A DNA stretch of 16,549 bases from positions 13,817 through 30,365 of the forward strand of contig JAEMTX010000002.1 of NCBI GenBank assembly GCA_016462055.1. Reading direction: 5' to 3'. The position numbers and the translations under genes were made by a program. Under the pieces are notes generated by a model, which saw nothing but the letters and a program-made list of their open reading frames with translations, did no database searches and was not told the DNA's origin. This document shows positions 1 to 7,108 of the stretch, piece after piece. This DNA comes from Acidimicrobiia bacterium. Lineage in GTDB: Bacteria; Actinomycetota; Acidimicrobiia; Acidimicrobiales; Acidimicrobilacustridaceae. Positions within the stretch are counted from its first letter, which is position 1, and each line of letters starts with the position of its first letter.

Positions 1-1839
1 GATGCACTTTCCTCTACCGCATATGCAACAGAAGAAATCCTTCACACACTTCTCGTTGTCGGCGGCGTTGGCATGCTCGCCTTCGGCAAGGTCATGCCGA
101 TCACGATCGCAGTCGTCGTCGTTCTTGTCATCGTCATGTTCAGTTACCGACAGACGATTAAGGCCTATCCATCGGCTGGCGGCGCGTACATCGTCACGAA
201 GGACAACCTTGGAGTACTCCCTGCTCAGGTCGCAGGCGTTTCGCTTCTGCTCGATTACATCTTGGTCGTGGCCGTTTCGGTTTCCGCCGGAACAGCTGCC
301 CTGTACTCCGTGTTTTCGGAGCTCTACCCCTACCGAATTCCGATCGCGCTGTTTTTCATAGCCATTATCGCCATCGGCAACCTCAGGGGCGTGAAGGAAT
401 CGGGAAAGGTATTCGCCGTCCCTACCTACGCGTTCGTTGCTGCGATGTTCATCATGATCAGCTTCGGCATCTACAAAGCCACGATCGGGGGCGGTCTCGA
501 CCCAATCCCTCTTGATCAACTCGACCCCACACAGATTCACGAGGCCGAGGGTGTTGGCGTAATCGGCTGGTTCCTCCTCCTACGAGCGTTCGCCTCAGGC
601 GGCGCCGCGCTCACCGGCATCGAGGCCGTTTCAAACGGCGTACCTGCATTCCGCGATCCAACATGGAAGAACGCCCGTTCAACCCTCATGGTCATGGGCA
701 CAATGCTCGCATTCATGTTCCTCGGCGTTTCGTGGCTTGCCTCCCAACTCGAAACCATCCCGGTCACAGGCAAAACCGTTATCGCCCAGATTGCTGACGC
801 GGTCTACGGGAGCAGCGGATTCGGACAGGCCATGTTCGTCTTTACGCAGTTCGCCACAATGCTCATCCTGGTCTTGGCCGCAAACACTGGTTTTGCCGAT
901 TTCCCCCGTCTTGCTCATTTCCAGGCTGAGGACTCATTCCTGCCTCGCCAACTCACCAAGCGAGGCCATCGGTTGGTCTTCTCCAACGGCGTCCTTGCGC
1001 TTTCTGGTGCCGCCGCGGCGCTGGTCCTCATCTTGGGCGCCGACGTCACCAAACTCATTCCGCTTTATGCAGTGGGCGTCTTCACAAGTTTCACGCTGTC
1101 TCAGACAGGAATGGCCCGCCGCCACCTTCGCCTTCGCGAACCCGGTTGGAAAACTGGCCTAGCCATCAATGGGGCAGGCGCGCTGACCACAGGCCTCGTC
1201 ACGATCGTCATCTGTGCCGCAAAGTTCTTTGACGGTGCATGGGTGATCATCGCCATCATCCCCATATTTTGTTGGGTAGTCGTTCGTCTGAACCACCAGT
1301 ATGAGGCAGAGAAGGCAGAACTCGAGGGTGACGCAATTTTGGCCGCTACCGCATCGATTCTTCGTCGTCACGCCGTAGTTGTTCTCATCGACAGAATCGA
1401 CCGCACCTCGGCTCGTGCGATCCAATACGCCCGCACACTCCACCCAGATCGACTTTGGGCAGTTCACATCGCAGTCGACGAAACCCGTGCAGCCGAACTC
1501 GCCGCTGAGTGGAGCCGCCTTGCACTCAAACAACTCCCGCTCGACATTCGCGAATGCCCCGACCGACGAATTAACCGCACTGTGCTCGAGGTCGTCCACG
1601 AACTCGCCGCCGATGGAGATACTGAAGTTTCGATTCTCATTCCGCGTCGTGAATACCGTTCGCGTTGGCATCGTTTACTTCACGATCACACTGCCGATGG
1701 CATTGCCAAGGCTCTTAGTGATGTCCCCCATGCGAATGTGACTTTTGTTCCGTATCACCTCACCAAAACCTCTAAGGGACAGCACCTCCAAAAGGTTGAA
1801 CACGGCGCGGTTTCTGGCACGTCAGACATTCATAACTGA
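1..1839 (+). CDS. APC-superfamily permease with C-terminal cytosolic domain (5' end outside window)
   Basis: The reading frame is open from base 1, so the true start lies upstream; 612 codons are visible. The first visible residues, DALSSTAYATEEIL, followed by hydrophobic helices and AYPSAGGAYIV, are typical of APC-type amino acid/cation permeases. Hydrophobic segments fill roughly visible residues 13-430. The last 150 or so residues are soluble (for example VVVLIDRIDRTSARAIQYA) and resemble a universal-stress-protein-like cytosolic domain. From memory it resembles mycobacterial Rv2690c, which lies near TrkA-type K+ regulators and an OB-fold gene; the OB-fold gene follows here after one base. 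The transported substrate cannot be read from sequence. An internal ATG at 73 is not a credible start because conserved sequence precedes it. Confidence 0.85.
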   Translation, partial: DALSSTAYATEEILHTLLVVGGVGMLAFGKVMPITIAVVVVLVIVMFSYRQTIKAYPSAGGAYIVTKDNLGVLPAQVAGVSLLLDYILVVAVSVSAGTAALYSVFSELYPYRIPIALFFIAIIAIGNLRGVKESGKVFAVPTYAFVAAMFIMISFGIYKATIGGGLDPIPLDQLDPTQIHEAEGVGVIGWFLLLRAFASGGAALTGIEAVSNGVPAFRDPTWKNARSTLMVMGTMLAFMFLGVSWLASQLETIPVTGKTVIAQIADAVYGSSGFGQAMFVFTQFATMLILVLAANTGFADFPRLAHFQAEDSFLPRQLTKRGHRLVFSNGVLALSGAAAALVLILGADVTKLIPLYAVGVFTSFTLSQTGMARRHLRLREPGWKTGLAINGAGALTTGLVTIVICAAKFFDGAWVIIAIIPIFCWVVVRLNHQYEAEKAELEGDAILAATASILRRHAVVVLIDRIDRTSARAIQYARTLHPDRLWAVHIAVDETRAAELAAEWSRLALKQLPLDIRECPDRRINRTVLEVVHELAADGDTEVSILIPRREYRSRWHRLLHDHTADGIAKALSDVPHANVTFVPYHLTKTSKGQHLQKVEHGAVSGTSDIHN

Positions 1840-1840
1840 G

Positions 1841-2227
1841 ATGGCACTTTTCACACGGAATTCAAAGCGGATAGAAGCCGAACGTCTCGCCGAGACCCAC
1901 GCTGCTTTCGATGAGCTCGGTCATCGCTCCCTTGCTGGAGTGATGCCGATCAGCGACATTGTCTGGCGCGAGCACGTCAAGGTTGCGGGCCGAGTGAAGG
2001 CGCTTCGGATTCAGCCCTGGGCGGAACAAATCGCCAGTCTTGAACTCACTCTTGCCGATTCCACGGGTGGGGTCACGGTGGTTTTCATGGGCCGGCGCAC
2101 GCTCGGCGGCGTGAAACTCGGTACACATTTAGTTGTTGACGGCATGGCCAGCGAGCACCATGGCCTGCTCACGATTCTCAACCCCGCGTACCAACTGCTA
2201 CCGCGGCAAGTCACACTGCCGTTCTAA
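1841..2227 (+). CDS. Small OB-fold nucleic-acid-binding-like protein
   Basis: 128 residues. An extended frame exists from 1745, but the ATG at 1841 is one base after the permease TGA (TGAGATG), so translational coupling is likely. Residues about 45-120 give the alternating beta pattern of an OB fold: HVKVAGRVKALRI, then LELTLADSTGGVTVVFMG, then GTHLVVDGMASEHHGLLTIL. The N-terminal 40 residues are helical and charged. Similar proteins sit beside this permease type in other actinobacteria (Rv2694c, from memory). The family is labelled nucleic-acid binding by fold only; no activity or partner can be read here. It converges on pth. Confidence 0.75.
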   Translation: MALFTRNSKRIEAERLAETHAAFDELGHRSLAGVMPISDIVWREHVKVAGRVKALRIQPWAEQIASLELTLADSTGGVTVVFMGRRTLGGVKLGTHLVVDGMASEHHGLLTILNPAYQLLPRQVTLPF

Positions 2228-2243
2228 GCAGCCCTCGGCGTAG

Positions 2244-2260
2244 TGGCGAGAACCTCGTCA
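2244..2260. terminator. Weak hairpin between convergent genes
   Basis: TGGCGAG, loop AAC, CTCGTCA gives a 7-bp stem with one G-U pair, in the 47-bp gap between the convergent OB-fold and pth genes. There is no T tract on either side, so a terminator role rests only on position. Confidence 0.25.
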
Positions 2261-2274
2261 GCACAACCTCCGAC

Positions 2275-2898
2275 TTAGGCAGTTCTTGCGTTCACGCGAT
2301 TCATCGCAGCATCGGCGCCATCGCTCACGATGAGTTCCACTGCATCAGCGGCGATTTCAATCGCAATATCGAGCAGTTCACGATCGGCCTTACCAACGCG
2401 CTTTAGAACGTGATCGGCGCCATGCTCTTTGCTCGGCGGCTTTCCTACGCCAATGCGCACCCGAACAAATGAGTCGTCGTGAAGGTGAGCTTTGATCGAC
2501 CGCAGACCATTGTGGCCAGCGAGTCCCCCGCCAATCTTCACTCGCACTGTGCCGGTTGCAAGATCGAGTTCATCGTGGACGATGACAAGCGCTGTTTGAT
2601 CTTCAATGCCAAAGCGACGGACCAGAGGCGATACCGATTCGCCGGAAAGGTTCATGAATGTTGTCGGCTTGGCCAGAGCCACGCGCTTCTGACCAATTCG
2701 TACCTCGTCTACGAGGGCGCGTTCCTTGCCCGATTTCAGGCGGCCGCTGTGGCGGCGTTCAAGCAGGTCAATAACAGCGAAGCCCACATTGTGGCGCGTG
2801 CCATCGAACTCACTTCCGGGATTGCCTAAACCGACGACGAGAACGTCAGCCGGCGTGCCGCGTCGGGGGCGATTGCCACCCCTGCCGCCAAAGGCCAC
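2275..2898 (-). CDS. pth: Peptidyl-tRNA hydrolase
   Basis: 207 residues. Pth cleaves the ester bond of peptidyl-tRNAs dropped from the ribosome, freeing tRNA. Visible signatures are VVGLGNPGSEF (residues 21-31), TRHNVGF with the predicted catalytic His36, KPTTFMNLSG with Asn83, IVHDELDL with Asp109, and GGGLAGHNGLRSI with Asn130, matching the E. coli Asn10/His20/Asn68/Asp93/Asn114 set. The start is GTG, directly abutting the rplY TAA (TAA|GTG) with no spacer, which implies coupling. The first 17 residues are a Gly/Arg-rich extension compared with E. coli Pth; no better start is visible downstream. It is the last gene of the glmU-prs-rplY-pth series. Confidence 0.95.
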   Translation of the reverse strand: MAFGGRGGNRPRRGTPADVLVVGLGNPGSEFDGTRHNVGFAVIDLLERRHSGRLKSGKERALVDEVRIGQKRVALAKPTTFMNLSGESVSPLVRRFGIEDQTALVIVHDELDLATGTVRVKIGGGLAGHNGLRSIKAHLHDDSFVRVRIGVGKPPSKEHGADHVLKRVGKADRELLDIAIEIAADAVELIVSDGADAAMNRVNARTA

Positions 2899-3546
2899 TT
2901 ACTCGGCGTCGTCAACGGCTACTTCAGCCGCCGGCTCACCCGGTACAGGAGTTTCTCCAGCTTCGCCAGCTTCGGCACCATCTTCAGCGGAGAATCGAGT
3001 CGCAAGACCAAGCACGAGCTGAATGCTGTCGTCAATGTCGGTGGTGACTCCGGCGGGCATGGTGAGCGTTTCAACGGTGATGGCGACACCGATGTCGAGG
3101 TTCGTAATGTCGATTTCGATCTGGCTCGGAATGTCAGCAGGCTTGGCCTTGACGGTGAGCGACTTGAGCGGCTGATCAACGATGCCTTTGCGGGCCTCAA
3201 CGAGCTTCGCTTCACCAACAAGGATGAGCGGAACTTCAACGGCCACGGGAGCGTCGGGGTCGACACGCAGGAAATCGATGTGCAGCACGTTGCGACGTAC
3301 AGGGTGACGCTGAAGATCCTTGATGATGGCAAGGTCCTTCTGGCCATCGACATCAAGGGTGATGAGAGCGTTCAGCCCAGCTTCGGTCGTGAGCGCACGA
3401 CGCAGATCGGGCCACGGCACAGAGACAGCGATTGCATCGCGGCCTAAGCCATAAACGACCGCAGGCACGAGACCGTCGGTGCGAAGACGGGTCGATGAGC
3501 GGGAACCGGCGATACGTCCGGTTGATGCGGTGAGGGTGATGGCCAT
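2899..3546 (-). CDS. rplY: 50S ribosomal protein bL25 (TL5/Ctc type)
   Basis: 215 residues, the long two-domain form: an N-terminal 5S rRNA-binding L25 domain (about 1-95, including RLRTDGLVPAVVYG and HPVRRNVLHIDFLRV) and a C-terminal beta domain (about 96-185, VPLILVGEA, SLTVKAKPADIP, TLTMPAGVTTDIDD). An acidic Ala/Glu-rich tail of about 30 residues follows, a usual feature of Ctc proteins. The ATG at 3546 has an AGGAG at 3557-3561. pth follows without a gap. It is separated from prs by 259 bases, so it may have its own promoter. Confidence 0.93.
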   Translation of the reverse strand: MAITLTASTGRIAGSRSSTRLRTDGLVPAVVYGLGRDAIAVSVPWPDLRRALTTEAGLNALITLDVDGQKDLAIIKDLQRHPVRRNVLHIDFLRVDPDAPVAVEVPLILVGEAKLVEARKGIVDQPLKSLTVKAKPADIPSQIEIDITNLDIGVAITVETLTMPAGVTTDIDDSIQLVLGLATRFSAEDGAEAGEAGETPVPGEPAAEVAVDDAE

Positions 3547-3805
3547 GATTTGGGGGCTCCTGGAGGCTGCGCTGGTGCGCGCCGTCGGCTGACGTTCGTG
3601 AAACGGGTGGCAATCCTACCGATCTGCCCCTGAGAAGGCGAACTCGCTCTTCATGAGGCTGTTCTTGGGGGGGCTTCGCTACTCAGCGGCGGACTCGAAC
3701 GCCCTCATCCATACCTTTGCCCATCCCGACATCGGTCCACGAAATAGGCGGACTTGGCCAGGCAACGGTGCGGTGATCGCGCCGCTCTCTCAACGCGACC
3801 AGAAA
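3547..3805. other. prs-rplY intergenic region (259 bp), no gene recognised
   Basis: No credible coding frame. The minus strand holds a TAGGAT (3613-3618) that could be a -10 box for rplY, leaving a leader of about 60 bases, but no clear -35 is seen. A GTTCGAGTC on the minus strand near 3690-3700 resembles a tRNA T-loop, but its flanks do not pair. A run of seven G at 3667-3673 is notable. In M. tuberculosis a lipoprotein gene (lpqT) occupies this position, from memory; nothing like it is visible here. Confidence 0.5.
3613..3618 (-). promoter_or_regulatory. Possible -10 element for rplY-pth
   Basis: TAGGAT on the minus strand fits TANNNT and lies about 67 bases upstream of the rplY ATG in a gap large enough for a promoter. 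The expected -35 position has no good match, so this is tentative. Confidence 0.25.
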
Positions 3806-4819
3806 TCAGCTTTGGTTATGACCGTCGAAAATTTCGCTGACAGAAGTGTCTTCGAACACCGCGTCGATCGCATCGGCGATTATGCCGGCAACCGAAAGCA
3901 CTTCGATTTTGTCCGACTGCTTTTCAGGCGGAAGCGGAAGGGTGTTGGTCATAACAACTTTCGAAATACACGAATCGTTCAAACGCTGAATAGCGGGACC
4001 GCTGAATACGCCGTGTGTGCACGCCGCGTAGATCTCGGTCGCACCGCGAGCCTTGAGTTGTTCAGCTGCAGCAACGATCGTTCCGCCGGTATCGATCATG
4101 TCGTCGATGAGAACGCAGATACGCCCATCGACTTCACCGACAACGTCACGGGCTTCGACGGTGTTCTTCTGTCCCTTGACGCGACGCTTATGAACGATTG
4201 CCAGATCGGCATGAAGTTGATTGGCATAACGCTCAGCAACTTTCACGCGACCAGCATCGGGAGAAACGATCACAAGGTCATCGCCGAGACCAGCCATGTA
4301 ATCGACCAGCACCGGCATTGCGGTGAGGTGGTCGACAGGCCCATCGAAGAAACCTTGGATCTGACCGGAGTGCAGATCGACAGAGATGAGGCGCTTTGCT
4401 CCAGCGGCCTTGAACATGTTGGCGATCAACTTCGCGGTAATCGGTTCGCGACCTTCGGATTTTCGGTCCTGACGCGCATAGCCATAGAACGGAGCGACAG
4501 CAGTGATTCGTTTCGCTGAAGCTCGCTTGGCGGCATCAACCATGATGAGCTGTTCCATGATCGCGTCGTTAACGGTCATTTTTCCGGAGCCGACATGTGA
4601 TTGAATAATGAACACGTCAGTACCGCGCACCGATTCGCCAAAACGCGTATGAAGTTCACCGTTGGCGAATTCTGCAAGATTCGCGTCGCCTAGTTCGACA
4701 CCGAGGCGTTCAGCAATTTCTTCGGCAAGCGGGAGATTGGCCCGACCTGAGACGATATGCAGTCGCTTTTTGGTGACGAGTTCCATTCGGTTTCTTTCGC
4801 CGGTGCGTTGTTTGGTCAT
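3806..4819 (-). CDS. prs: Ribose-phosphate pyrophosphokinase (PRPP synthetase)
   Basis: 337 residues. It makes PRPP from ribose-5-phosphate and ATP, feeding purine, pyrimidine, His, Trp and NAD synthesis. Signatures: PFYGYARQDRKSEGREPITAK (spanning residues 110-130), ISVDLHSGQIQGFF with His150, VIVSPDAGR (183-191), and the PRPP-binding VLIDDMIDTGGT (236-247). The ATG at 4819 overlaps the glmU TGA (ATGA), which supports this start and coupling. An alternative ATG 11 codons on (4786; MELVTKKRL) gives a more usual N-terminus, so the first 11 residues are less certain. The pairing glmU-prs is common in actinobacteria and Firmicutes. Confidence 0.95.
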   Translation of the reverse strand: MTKQRTGERNRMELVTKKRLHIVSGRANLPLAEEIAERLGVELGDANLAEFANGELHTRFGESVRGTDVFIIQSHVGSGKMTVNDAIMEQLIMVDAAKRASAKRITAVAPFYGYARQDRKSEGREPITAKLIANMFKAAGAKRLISVDLHSGQIQGFFDGPVDHLTAMPVLVDYMAGLGDDLVIVSPDAGRVKVAERYANQLHADLAIVHKRRVKGQKNTVEARDVVGEVDGRICVLIDDMIDTGGTIVAAAEQLKARGATEIYAACTHGVFSGPAIQRLNDSCISKVVMTNTLPLPPEKQSDKIEVLSVAGIIADAIDAVFEDTSVSEIFDGHNQS

Positions 4820-5913
4820 TCTGTTAGTGAAGTGTAGAACGGTCCGGGCCGGGCGCCGTCAGAAACAATCGCTCCGGGTTCGAGAACTGCAAATGGACCG
4901 AGGCGGACATCGTCGCCGATGTCGGCTCCCCTACCAACCGAATTTTCCACGACTGATCGAGCCCCAACTCGGCAATCGACCAACCGGGTGTTTGGTCCGA
5001 GTTCGGTCCCGGCCCCAATCACACACGAACCCTGCAGGATCGTGTCGGGAAACAAGGTCACGTCAGCAGCGAGCTCGACTGTCGTATCGACATAGGTGCG
5101 TCCGGGATCGACCATCGTGACTCCCTTTCGCATCCAAGCCTCGTTCGTGCGGCGGCGCAGCTCCATCTCGGCCGCAGCCAGCTGCAAACGATCATTCACT
5201 CCGGTGGTATCCGACGCATCTTCGGCAACAACTGCAGAGACGCGATATCCCGCCGAAGCAAGCACCTCGACGACATCGGTGAGGTAGTACTCGCCCTGTG
5301 CGTTCTCGGGGGTGATTCGGCGCAATGCTGGACCAAGGACGCTGGCCCGGAAACAATAAATCGACGTATTGACCTCAGTGATTGTCAACTGCGCTTCTGA
5401 AGCATCAGCTTGTTCGACGACGCGGTCGACACGGTCATCTCGACCACGGACGATGCGTCCGTACCCGGTGGGATCGGTCACTCGGGCGGTGAGCAATGTG
5501 CACGCAGCATCAGTGCTCTGGTGCGTCGCAAGCAGCGCAGAGATGGTCTCAGCGCGCAGGAGCGGCGTATCGCCGGGGAGCACGATGATGTCGGCGTCGA
5601 CGTCATCGAGTTCTTCAGGGCTGAACGCGGTGAGGGCGACACCAACAGCGTCACCGGTGCCGCGTTGGACTTCCTGTTCCACGAATTCGAGCGAGACATT
5701 TGGAGCCTCGTCGAGCAATTTCTTGGTCACACGCTCGGCACCGTGACCGACGACCACAACAGCCCGGCCAACCTCGCATCCAGCGAGCGAATCGAGCACA
5801 TAGAGGACCATTGCCCTTCCGCACAATAAATGCAGGGGTTTCGGACGCGAAGAGTGCATTCGAGTGCCTTCGCCAGCGGCGAGCACGATCGCAGAGAGCG
5901 GCCTCGGGGACAT
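4816..5913 (-). CDS. glmU: GlmU-type UDP-GlcNAc pyrophosphorylase lacking most of the acetyltransferase domain
   Basis: 365 residues, compared with about 450-495 for full GlmU. The uridylyltransferase domain is complete: LAAGEGTRM (11-19), Lys25 in SRPKPLH, QRGTGDAV (83-90), LPGDTPLL (112-119), TEVNTSIY (179-186), GEYYLTD (207-213) and GVNDR (238-242). A left-handed beta-helix starts near 268 (ILQGSCVIGAGTELGPNTRL) but ends at residue 365, just after the LGPFAVLEPGA turn. The later coils, which carry the acetyltransferase Lys, His, Tyr and Asn residues of E. coli GlmU, are absent. The TGA overlaps the prs ATG, so no lost remnant lies downstream. The ATG at 5913 is chosen because it begins the conserved MSPRPLSAIVLAAG; the frame continues upstream into tRNA sequence. 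No strong Shine-Dalgarno is seen. Predicted activity: UTP + GlcNAc-1-P (or a related sugar-1-P) to the UDP-sugar. Confidence 0.88.
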   Translation of the reverse strand: MSPRPLSAIVLAAGEGTRMHSSRPKPLHLLCGRAMVLYVLDSLAGCEVGRAVVVVGHGAERVTKKLLDEAPNVSLEFVEQEVQRGTGDAVGVALTAFSPEELDDVDADIIVLPGDTPLLRAETISALLATHQSTDAACTLLTARVTDPTGYGRIVRGRDDRVDRVVEQADASEAQLTITEVNTSIYCFRASVLGPALRRITPENAQGEYYLTDVVEVLASAGYRVSAVVAEDASDTTGVNDRLQLAAAEMELRRRTNEAWMRKGVTMVDPGRTYVDTTVELAADVTLFPDTILQGSCVIGAGTELGPNTRLVDCRVGARSVVENSVGRGADIGDDVRLGPFAVLEPGAIVSDGARPGPFYTSLTE

Positions 5914-5960
5914 GCATATCTTTCTAGTACGGTCTGCCTCGCCTTCCGGGGCCTCACCTT
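5914..5960. promoter_or_regulatory. 47-bp divergent glmU / tRNA-Gln spacer
   Basis: The glmU start and the tRNA 5' end face away from each other across 47 bases. On the minus strand TACTAG (5924-5929) lies 10 bases before the glmU ATG; on the plus strand TACGGT (5928-5933) fits TANNNT, about 28 bases before the tRNA. Neither has a convincing -35. These two boxes overlap, so opposing transcription could interfere. Confidence 0.3.
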
Positions 5961-6032
5961 TCGGGGGTGGTGTAATTGGCAACACGGCTGGTTTTGGTCC
6001 AGTCATTCGGGGTTCGAGTCCCTGCCCCCGAG
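5961..6032 (+). tRNA. tRNA-Gln (anticodon TTG)
   Basis: A full 72-nt cloverleaf. Acceptor arms TCGGGGG (5961-5967) and CCCCCGA (6025-6031) pair over 7 bp; D stem GTGT/ACAC (5970-5973, 5982-5985); anticodon stem GCTGG/CCAGT with loop TTTTGGT, anticodon TTG at 5994-5996, reading CAA/CAG; T stem CGGGG/CCCTG with loop TTCGAGT; discriminator G at 6032. CCA is not encoded (the next bases are CTT), so it must be added after transcription. There is a short TTTT just downstream (6034-6037). Confidence 0.96.
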
Positions 6033-6112
6033 CTTTTCCGCTTCCACCGGTCACAATCTCCCCGATCGGCGGCCGCGAGGAGGTCGTTTCGCATAAGAGA
6101 GCCCCGGACCGC

Positions 6113-6118
6113 TACAGT
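6113..6118 (+). promoter_or_regulatory. Possible -10 element for the bS22-like gene
   Basis: TACAGT fits TANNNT and ends 9 bases before the ATG at 6128. Initiation about 7 bases downstream would leave a 5' leader of only a few bases or none. No Shine-Dalgarno is seen right before the ATG, which agrees with leaderless expression. No clear -35. Confidence 0.4.
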
Positions 6119-6127
6119 CGCCGCGCC

Positions 6128-6229
6128 ATGGGATCTCTTATTAAGAAGCGCCGCAAGCGCATGCGAAAGAAGAAGCACAAGAAGATGCTGAAGCGAACTC
6201 GCTTCCAGCGTCGAGCTGCAGGTAAGTGA
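6128..6229 (+). CDS. bS22-like small ribosomal protein (AURKAIP1/COX24 domain)
   Basis: 33 residues, extremely basic: begins MGSLIKKRRKRMRKKKHKKM and ends RTRFQRRAAGK. It matches closely, from memory, the 33-residue bS22 of the mycobacterial 30S subunit (MGSVIKKRRKRM...). The family shares the AURKAIP1/COX24 motif with the mitoribosomal small-subunit protein mS38. Expected role: a structural protein bound in 16S rRNA of the small subunit. It stands alone between tRNA-Gln and two hairpins, and lacks a Shine-Dalgarno; a TACAGT box 9 bases upstream suggests a leaderless mRNA. Confidence is high despite the small size, since every residue position follows the family pattern. Confidence 0.92.
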   Translation: MGSLIKKRRKRMRKKKHKKMLKRTRFQRRAAGK

Positions 6230-6233
6230 GCTC

Positions 6234-6253
6234 GGGCGTCCCTGACGCCCTTT
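6234..6253 (+). terminator. Hairpin after the bS22-like gene
   Basis: GGGCGTC (6234-6240), loop CCT, GACGCCC (6244-6250) is a perfect 7-bp stem followed by TTT. It starts 5 bases after the bS22-like stop codon. The T tract is short but the position and orientation fit an intrinsic terminator. Confidence 0.65.
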
Positions 6254-6275
6254 GTGCCCATACTTCTCTTTGACT

Positions 6276-6299
6276 CCACCCGGCCCGAGAGCCGGGTGG
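6276..6299. terminator. Second strong hairpin between bS22-like gene and ispE
   Basis: CCACCCGGC (6276-6284), loop CCGAGA, GCCGGGTGG (6291-6299) is a perfect 9-bp G+C-rich stem. It lies between two genes that converge (bS22-like + and ispE -). There is no T tract on either side; it may be a strand-neutral terminator or an RNA-stabilising stem for the ispE transcript end. Confidence 0.5.
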
Positions 6300-6369
6300 G
6301 TCCGCATACGGGCCCACTCTCCAGGACCTCGCAGGCGGTCAAGAATCTCCGCTTCGGTCCGAGAATGAA

Positions 6370-7104
6370 CTAACGAGCTGGGCTCGTGTGCGCCACGACT
6401 CGGCCCTCGCCGGGATAGTCACCTTCCACGAACCAGGTCGAGCCTGAACCGGCGAGACGAGGCCGGATTCCGGCGGCATCGCCAAGCTCATCGCGCCAAC
6501 GGGCCAATTCAGGAGCAACAACTAACGCTGCAGGCTCGAGATCGTTGCCGTTGTCTCCCGATGGTCCGCCCAGATCGTCCCAAGCGCGGTAGACCGCCGG
6601 CGTTGAACACATCACCGGCGGAGTGAGCAGTGTGAAGACCCGCTCTTCAAAGGGCAATTGTTCGATCAGTTCACCGATGCCTTGGACTCGTGCGTGCCCG
6701 CCGACAACACAGAATGCGACGTCGGCCCCAAGCGATGCCGCGGCAACCGGATCACTGTGGCCAGCCCAATGGAGAATCGCAGCGGCATCGGCGGAACCAC
6801 CTCCAAGCCCAGCGCCAGCGGCAATAACTTTCTCGATCCGAACACTCACGTCGCTACCGACGTGCCGAAGCGCCCGCGAAACCAGATTGTCGGGGCCAAG
6901 GTGCAGCTCGTTTCCTTCCGAATCGACAAATTCGACGACCGGCGATTCTGCTTCTGTCACAAAAAGCCAATCACCAAAATCGAGTGACACCATGTCGGCA
7001 TCAATGAGATGGAAACCGTCATTGCGCCTACCGACGACTCGCAGCGAGGTCGTCAGCTTGGCTGGCGCAAAGAGTCGCAAGATTTCCTCAGACATGGCAC
7101 CCAT
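6370..7104 (-). CDS. ispE: 4-diphosphocytidyl-2-C-methyl-D-erythritol kinase (IspE), short form
   Basis: 244 residues, compared with about 280-310 usually. IspE is the GHMP kinase of the MEP isoprenoid pathway and phosphorylates CDP-ME. Visible: FAPAKLTTSLRVVGRRNDGFH (spanning 12-32) with Lys16 and His32; the ATP-binding GAGLGGGSADAAA (97-109); LGADVAF with Asp128, the expected base; GNDLE (186-190); and GSGSTWF (219-225). The Asn that follows PAKL/I in most IspE (E. coli Asn12) is Thr18 here. The C-terminus ends about 20 residues after the GSGST loop. The ATG at 7104 is 4 bases after the rsmA TGA; a second ATG three codons on (7095) is also possible. The order rsmA-ispE is standard in actinobacteria. 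Confidence 0.88.
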   Translation of the reverse strand: MGAMSEEILRLFAPAKLTTSLRVVGRRNDGFHLIDADMVSLDFGDWLFVTEAESPVVEFVDSEGNELHLGPDNLVSRALRHVGSDVSVRIEKVIAAGAGLGGGSADAAAILHWAGHSDPVAAASLGADVAFCVVGGHARVQGIGELIEQLPFEERVFTLLTPPVMCSTPAVYRAWDDLGGPSGDNGNDLEPAALVVAPELARWRDELGDAAGIRPRLAGSGSTWFVEGDYPGEGRVVAHTSPAR

Positions 7105-7108
7105 CGAA

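Noticed and set aside
3675..3705. Possible tRNA on the minus strand (GTTCGAGTC)
   Set aside because: The bases around the T-loop-like motif do not form a 5-bp stem and no acceptor, D or anticodon arms can be built.
3653..4519. Long open frame on the plus strand opposite prs (288 codons)
   Set aside because: It lies entirely antisense to the unmistakable prs gene over most of its length, shows no known motif and has no ribosome site; its openness follows from prs codon use.
4816..5913. Frameshift as the cause of the short GlmU
   Set aside because: A lost acetyltransferase tail would have to lie beyond the stop, but prs begins there with an ATGA overlap and no beta-helix hexapeptides appear in other frames.
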